Assembly (NCBI RefSeq): GCF_001269925.1
Contig: NZ_LHVO01000052.1
Coordinates: 142,626 to 206,625, forward strand
DNA from: Pseudomonas sp. MIACH
GTDB lineage: Bacteria > Pseudomonadota > Gammaproteobacteria > Pseudomonadales > Pseudomonadaceae
Length of the DNA stretch: 64,000 bases
Direction of reading: 5' to 3'
Of the stretch, positions 59,648-64,000 are shown one piece after another. The notes under the pieces are model-generated. The model was given only the letters and a program-made list of their open reading frames with translations, had not been told where the DNA came from and made no database searches. How positions within the stretch are numbered: the stretch's first letter is position 1; every line of letters starts with the position of its first letter. Both the position numbers and the translations under genes were made by a program.

Positions 59648-61378
59648 ATGCTCAGTCTGTTTCGCCACAAAAGGCAGAAGCTCTCCCCGCCGCCGACCGT
59701 GAGTGTCGCCGGAGGCTATCTGCCGATCGAGTCGGCCCACCGCTTATTAGCAGCGGAGCACCGCCGCCAGTTGCTCGATCGCATCTGGCAGTACACCGCC
59801 CTCTCCCACGCGCAGTTCAACCAACTCTATTTAAATCCGATCCATCGCTACGCCGAACAAGTCCAGCAACTCCCGGCCAGCGAGACACATCATCATGCGT
59901 ATCTCGGCGGTATGCTCGACCATGGACTGGAACTGGTCGCTTGCAGTTTGAAGCTGCGCCAGTCGTATCTGCTTCCCACTGGCGCCGCACCCGAAGACCA
60001 GGCCGCCCAGACTGACGCCTGGTCGGCCGGCATCGCCTATGGCGCGCTGCTGCATGATGTCGGCAAGATCGCCGTGGACCTGCTGGTCGAACGCCAGGAT
60101 GGCCATGTTTGGCATCCTTGGCAGGGCTCCCTGGATCAGCCCTACCGTTTTCGTTATATCAAGGGTCGCGACTACCACCTGCATGGCGCGGCCGCAGGCT
60201 TGCTCTACAACCAGATTCTCGACCGCTCAATCCTCGATTGGCTCAGTGGATTTCCATCCCTATGGGCCAGTCTGCTATATGTCCTGGCGGGCCAGTACGA
60301 ACGTGCCGGCGTGCTCGGCGAATTAGTGATGCAGGCAGACCGTGTTTCGACCGCACAGAACATCGGTGGTAACCCGAAAAAGGCGCTGCAAGCGCCGACT
60401 CATTCGCTGCAACATCACTTAATCAGCGGACTGCGTCATTTGGTTCAGCACGAACTGAAACTCAACCAGCCAGGCGCCGCGGGATGGCTGACCCAGGATG
60501 CGCTGTGGCTCGTCAGCAAGACGGTCACAGACAAACTACGAGCCTATCTGCTGTCGCAATCGATTGAGGGCATTCCCTCGTCCAACCTCGCGGTGTTCGA
60601 CGAGCTGCAATCGCACGGGCTGGTCGAGTCTACCCCCGACGGCAAAGCCATCTGGACCGCGCTCGTGGCACAGGGCAACTGGGAGCAGGCCTTTACCTTT
60701 CTGCGCCTTCAACCAGCACTGATTTGGGGGAACGAAGACCGGCCCGAGGCTTTCAGCGGAACGGTGAGCATTGCAGCCCATGACCACTCAACTGACACCC
60801 AGATACCAACACCAGCGCTCGAGACAGTCAGTGCACGATCAGGTCAAAGCCAACCGCAGCCGGATCCCATGGCGCTAGAGGATGCCGATTACCTCGGTAC
60901 GCTGCTGGATATGTTCGAGTTGGAAGAGCCAAAGGCCAATGACGCGCTGTCAGAAAGAGCCGTCAAAACTTCAACGCTTCAATTGGATAACCCAGGCCAG
61001 GCATTCCTGAACTGGGTCAAGGAAGGCATTCTGAGCCGCAAGCTGATCATCAATGACAGCAAGGCCAAAATCCACACAGTGGATGGCAGCGTATTTCTGG
61101 TCACGCCTGGTCTCTTCCAACGTTATGTACAGGAGTTTCCTGGCATCGCCAAGAATAGCGGCCAAGAGATTGAAGAATGGCGTTGGGTGCAGAAGCAGTT
61201 TGAGAAACTGAAGGTCCACAGGAAGCGCGACAATGGTTTAAATATTTGGGTCTGTCAGGTGGAAGGTCCTCGGAAGAAAGGAAAACTCCAGGGCTATTTG
61301 CTAGAAAAACCAAAACTATTATTCGAAGCTACGCCGGTGCCTTCGGACAATATTTTTTTAAAAATTGAAAAATCTTAA
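59648..61378 (+). CDS. traI: MobH family relaxase TraI (576 aa)
   Basis: The MobH signature PASE-x-HHH-x3-GG-x3-HGL is intact at ~75-95 (PASETHHHAYLGGMLDHGLE), followed by the HD motif LLHDVGKIAVD (~135-145). The C-terminal ~120 residues form the separate TraI_2 C-terminal domain (FLNWVKEGILSRKLIINDSK). It nicks the origin of transfer and pilots the strand. Start ATG 59648 follows GGAGG by seven bases; length is typical. Cargo genes begin right after it. Confidence 0.93.
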   Translation: MLSLFRHKRQKLSPPPTVSVAGGYLPIESAHRLLAAEHRRQLLDRIWQYTALSHAQFNQLYLNPIHRYAEQVQQLPASETHHHAYLGGMLDHGLELVACSLKLRQSYLLPTGAAPEDQAAQTDAWSAGIAYGALLHDVGKIAVDLLVERQDGHVWHPWQGSLDQPYRFRYIKGRDYHLHGAAAGLLYNQILDRSILDWLSGFPSLWASLLYVLAGQYERAGVLGELVMQADRVSTAQNIGGNPKKALQAPTHSLQHHLISGLRHLVQHELKLNQPGAAGWLTQDALWLVSKTVTDKLRAYLLSQSIEGIPSSNLAVFDELQSHGLVESTPDGKAIWTALVAQGNWEQAFTFLRLQPALIWGNEDRPEAFSGTVSIAAHDHSTDTQIPTPALETVSARSGQSQPQPDPMALEDADYLGTLLDMFELEEPKANDALSERAVKTSTLQLDNPGQAFLNWVKEGILSRKLIINDSKAKIHTVDGSVFLVTPGLFQRYVQEFPGIAKNSGQEIEEWRWVQKQFEKLKVHRKRDNGLNIWVCQVEGPRKKGKLQGYLLEKPKLLFEATPVPSDNIFLKIEKS

Positions 61379-61546
61379 ATGTCCGTAACATCCCAGACTC
61401 GACTCAGGCAACCAGGCGAAGGATTGCGCACTGCGCGTCAGTCCCTGTTGCCAGCTCAACGATTTAAATACATCTCACAGGGCATAAGTCGAAGCCGAAC
61501 GCACCACGCTTTGCCCCTGCAGATGCTCCCTTCCAGCGCCTTAGAG

Positions 61547-63601
61547 CTACATCTCGGCAATCGCCCATTTCATAATATTTCGCTCAAACGGGGACAGCTG
61601 CATCCCATCCAGGCGGATCGCCAAGTGCCGTAACTTGTTCAGCAGGTCATTCAGGTTGTCAGATGGAAGAATTGAACTCTTAATACGCGTCGAGACCTGC
61701 GTGGGAATCCCATATTCGTCAAGCGCCGTCAGTAAGGGATCGTGAAAAAGGTTCTCCATCTGCTCAGAGAAGAAGCTGAAGTCTCCTGGCTCAATATTGC
61801 GCTGGGTGAAGACATCCGCCTGGATCTTGCTTATGGCCATAAAATCACGAGGAAGGCGATAGCACAGGACGTTACGGATAAACTTGAGACGAAGGTTGAT
61901 CGCTTCGCTCGCAGTGGTGCCCGCTCGGTTAGTGTCGATTGCGTTCTGCAGATACGCCGAGAAGTCTTTCTCCATTCGGACAGAGTTGATATGAAAGGCG
62001 AGCTGAGGGCCTGAAATGATTCCATAATCCATCAGTTTGGTCTGAAGGTGATCACAGACTAAGGTGCACACGTATTCGAGCTGGTTTTGTTCAGGGTTTC
62101 CTTTCCAAGTGAGCATTCGGCGACTCACTGCAAGATTCCTGATAATTGATTCGGCGATCTCTATCTGCCGGTCAACCGGGATATGCCGATTTTCGACGAG
62201 GGTCGCAGTAGACAGCAACGGTGTCGCATACGCCCGATCCAGCCGTTGACGGGAGATATCCGTGAGGTACTCCGGCTCTAGTTTCATCAAAAGCCCCATC
62301 GGAGAATCTTCGTTCTGCAGTCCGATCGGGTAATCAACAGTGAGATCTTTTTCTTCCGGCGGAGCCTCCAGCATGTAAACCTTGCCGATGAAGTAGCGGT
62401 TCATGCGACCCGCGCGGCCAGAAATGTTCTTGAACGTGAAGAAATCGAACGGCGTGTTACTAACCCGGCGGTCATAAATGATGACGTTTTCTGCTGAAGT
62501 ATTGACCCCCTCAATCATCGTTGACGTGCAGATGATGTGCTTGATTGTCCCCTCGTTGAAGAGCTTCACAAAATACTGTTGCAGCGCTCTAGGGACGCCA
62601 CCATGGTGAATGGCGATACCAAGCGATATGGCCTTGGCGACGTTCCACTCTGGGTGGTATTCCTTCGCGATCCATTGAGCAATGTCTTGGGTCTGCGCGA
62701 GCGGCGAAAACCCACCCTTTTCGATAAGGAGCTGTGCAACCTTGTTAGCGCTTGCTGGCGACTGAGAGTAGATGAGCGTGGGGGTGGCAATTTTGCGGCA
62801 GAGTTCTAGGAGCTTGTCCTTGCGTGCATCTCCGTTGGTCGGCAAATTGAAATACTCAACATCGACGGCCACTGTGGAAAAGTTGGAGGGGATGAAATTG
62901 TACTCATAAGCGTCGAGACCGTGGATATTTTGGATATGCGGGCCGAGTAGATAGAACTGCGCACCCTGTCTTGCCAGCTTGTGGAAAGCCAAGCTCAAAT
63001 CAATTGCACGGCTGCCAGTTTCCGAGTCACTGCACAGGTCAAGTTTATAGAATTCATCTACGACGAAAAAGCCGACGTCCTGTAGATCGTCACGCTGGAG
63101 GACTCTCTCCTGGGTCAGCAGGTAAACGTTTACTCGGGCGTCATCGGCTTCCTGAGTCGGATGCGTAATGACATTGCACCTCTGTTTGAAGCGCTTGACC
63201 AGACGTCGGCGCGTTTCGTCGATGAGGGCGATGGTTGGGACGATGACCACGATCTTGCGAAATTTTTCCTGGGCCAGAACGGCGTCTATCACCAAGCTTT
63301 TACCGACGCTTGTTGAGGCACTCAGCACGACGTTACGTCCTTGCATCAGCAAGCTGAACACATGAGCCTGCAGCCGATGAAAAACCATGCCCGCTTCAAC
63401 TCCGTCCACCCGATGCACCTCATAGGCCAGACGGTCTGAAATCGATATTCCATCGAGGTACGGAGTGATGTAAGGGAATAGGCCCACCGCGCGGATCATA
63501 CTCAGCAAAAGGGATTGCTCAACTTCACCAAACAAGGCGAATTTATCCAGCGCACGGATGACGAGGTCCCGTCCTTCCCACTCTGGGTTCCCCCGGTTCA
63601 C
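61547..63601 (-). CDS. DEAD-like superfamily 2 helicase, 5' end removed by IS (684 aa remain)
   Basis: Walker A STSVGKSLVIDAV (~95-107), motif Ia VVIVPTIALIDE, motif II as DEFYKLD (instead of DEAD/DEAH), and the C-terminal helicase motif with ISGRAGRMNR (~395-404). The annotated GTG at 63601 is only 12 bp from the IS end; in this frame the first upstream stop is the transposase stop inside the IS. The true N-terminus is probably lost. The N-terminal RALDKFALFGEVEQSLLLSM, the GLFPYI stretch and the motif II form recall HamB of Hachiman defence; this is a tentative match. The usual partner gene would lie upstream, beyond the IS. Confidence 0.75.
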   Translation of the reverse strand: MNRGNPEWEGRDLVIRALDKFALFGEVEQSLLLSMIRAVGLFPYITPYLDGISISDRLAYEVHRVDGVEAGMVFHRLQAHVFSLLMQGRNVVLSASTSVGKSLVIDAVLAQEKFRKIVVIVPTIALIDETRRRLVKRFKQRCNVITHPTQEADDARVNVYLLTQERVLQRDDLQDVGFFVVDEFYKLDLCSDSETGSRAIDLSLAFHKLARQGAQFYLLGPHIQNIHGLDAYEYNFIPSNFSTVAVDVEYFNLPTNGDARKDKLLELCRKIATPTLIYSQSPASANKVAQLLIEKGGFSPLAQTQDIAQWIAKEYHPEWNVAKAISLGIAIHHGGVPRALQQYFVKLFNEGTIKHIICTSTMIEGVNTSAENVIIYDRRVSNTPFDFFTFKNISGRAGRMNRYFIGKVYMLEAPPEEKDLTVDYPIGLQNEDSPMGLLMKLEPEYLTDISRQRLDRAYATPLLSTATLVENRHIPVDRQIEIAESIIRNLAVSRRMLTWKGNPEQNQLEYVCTLVCDHLQTKLMDYGIISGPQLAFHINSVRMEKDFSAYLQNAIDTNRAGTTASEAINLRLKFIRNVLCYRLPRDFMAISKIQADVFTQRNIEPGDFSFFSEQMENLFHDPLLTALDEYGIPTQVSTRIKSSILPSDNLNDLLNKLRHLAIRLDGMQLSPFERNIMKWAIAEM

Positions 63602-63613
63602 GGCAACACTGAG

Positions 63614-64000
63614 TGAATCGCCCCGGATTCTCTAGACACCTTGCAAGCTCATTGCGTAACGCTTTTCAAACTCTACCGGTGACAGCTGATTGTTGAAACC
63701 ATGGCGGCGTTTTACGTTGTAGAACATCTCGATGTAATCGAACACATCACTACGAGCATCTTCCCGCGTGATGTAGATTTTTCGCTTGATCCGTTCCCGT
63801 TTTAGAAGCTGGAAAAAGCTCTCGGCCACGGCGTTGTCATGACAGTTGCCTCGGCGACTCATGCTGGCAACCAAATTGTTTGCGCTCAAAAAGCTGCGCC
63901 AGTCGGAGCTGCTGTACTGGCTGCCCTGGTCGGAATGAACCATCACCTCTTGCTTCGGTTTACGCCTCCAAACCGCCATCAACAACGCATCAATAGCCAA
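63614..64000 (-). mobile_element. IS3-family insertion sequence, one end (continues beyond window)
   Basis: The terminal inverted repeat begins TGAATCGCCCCGG at 63614, just after the helicase remnant, and the orfB transposase ends inside it at 63632. The terminal sequence resembles IS51-group elements of Pseudomonas. The other end and any target duplication lie outside the window. Confidence 0.8.
63632..64000 (-). CDS. IS3-family transposase OrfB, C-terminal part (122 codons in window)
   Basis: An rve integrase core: HSDQGSQYSSSDWRSFL with the second catalytic aspartate, then SMSRRGNCHDNAVAESFFQ with the catalytic glutamate. It ends with YNVKRRHGFNNQLSPVEFEK, the usual IS3 C-terminus. The N-terminus and OrfA lie to the right. 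The stop TAG at 63632-63634 falls in the same frame as the helicase. Confidence 0.93.
   Translation of the reverse strand: MAIDALLMAVWRRKPKQEVMVHSDQGSQYSSSDWRSFLSANNLVASMSRRGNCHDNAVAESFFQLLKRERIKRKIYITREDARSDVFDYIEMFYNVKRRHGFNNQLSPVEFEKRYAMSLQGV

Larger units (their letters stand above)
23459..64000. mobile_element. Integrative conjugative element, G-type T4SS family (partial, left boundary approximate)
   Basis: From 23654 to 61378 the genes follow the conserved backbone of PFGI-1/PAGI/ICEclc-like elements: AlpA, ParA and ParB at one end, then STY4528, PFL_4669, SSB, TopB, RadC, the PFL_4693-4711-type conjugation genes and MobH TraI. In this family the ParA end usually lies close to one attachment site and the integrase is at the other end, expected right of the window. 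No tRNA remnant or attachment repeat could be seen at 23459-23653, so the left limit is inferred. Confidence 0.85.

Noticed and set aside
61379..61633. An 84-codon plus-strand frame after traI
   Set aside because: It has no family features, runs antisense into the helicase end and shows biased composition.

Overview
The window is Pseudomonas-like chromosomal DNA (about 57-60% GC by eye; an ETF-ubiquinone oxidoreductase, DUF1302 porin-like protein and IS3 transposase of Pseudomonas type). It has two parts: a CoA-thioester catabolic locus (1-23458) and most of the backbone of an integrative conjugative element (ICE) of the PFGI-1/PAGI/ICEclc type with a G-type type IV secretion system (about 23640-61378). 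After these come an interrupted cargo helicase and the end of an IS3-family insertion sequence that runs off the right edge. I see no tRNA, rRNA or CRISPR array.

Catabolic part. An outer-membrane DUF1302 protein (minus strand, running off the left edge) diverges from a hydroxyacyl-CoA-type SDR, a chemoreceptor and a DUF2889 protein. Two minus-strand genes (family III CoA-transferase, enoyl-CoA hydratase) diverge from a long operon: MFS exporter, ETF-QO, hydratase, hotdog thioesterase, FMN-dependent nitronate-monooxygenase-like enzyme, hydratase, second family III CoA-transferase. A LysR regulator and an unknown protein follow on the minus strand. Then come an amidohydrolase, a family I CoA-transferase, two thiolases and a 3-hydroxyacyl-CoA dehydrogenase. 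The set reads as activation by CoA transfer, hydration, oxidation and thiolysis of an unidentified, probably alicyclic or branched acid. No ring oxygenase, acyl-CoA ligase or acyl-CoA dehydrogenase lies in the window. A 13-bp palindrome of form TGAA-N5-TTCA recurs in the intergenic regions at 1862, 2245, 17507 and 18836, with a degenerate copy at 8018, and probably marks one regulon.

ICE part. The order is the conserved one. The partition/regulation end comes first (unknown protein, AlpA, ParA, small protein, ParB, DUF2857). The DNA-processing block follows (STY4528-type replication protein, PFL_4669 family, DUF3158, SSB, topoisomerase III, DUF3577, RadC). Next is the conjugation apparatus (PilL-like lipoprotein, TIGR03759, transglycosylase, TIGR03765, TraD, TIGR03747, RAQPRD, TIGR03758, 03745, 03750, 03746, 03749, 03752, 03751, TraC ATPase, TIGR03756, 03755, TraG-N). 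Last come DUF3742, an ArdC-like zincin and the MobH relaxase TraI. Many genes overlap as ATGA, so they are translationally coupled. Several genes interrupt the operon, mostly on the minus strand (FecR-N-like, YniB-like, an unknown protein beside an XRE regulator), and the expected TIGR03757 gene is missing.

Most interesting non-coding signals: (1) two related leader RNAs with a predicted pseudoknot, each just downstream of a sigma70-like promoter, in front of DUF3577 and of an unknown gene before ArdC; (2) palindromic GTTCGGAAT repeats plus a perfect DnaA box inside the STY4528-type replication gene, a candidate vegetative origin; (3) a terminator-like hairpin that buries the ribosome binding site of the first secretion gene; (4) tandem ATTGC-N3-GCAAT palindromes in front of alpA; (5) a near-perfect 19-bp-arm hairpin at 34420-34464. 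At the right end a DEAD-like helicase, possibly a Hachiman HamB relative, has lost its 5' end to the insertion sequence.
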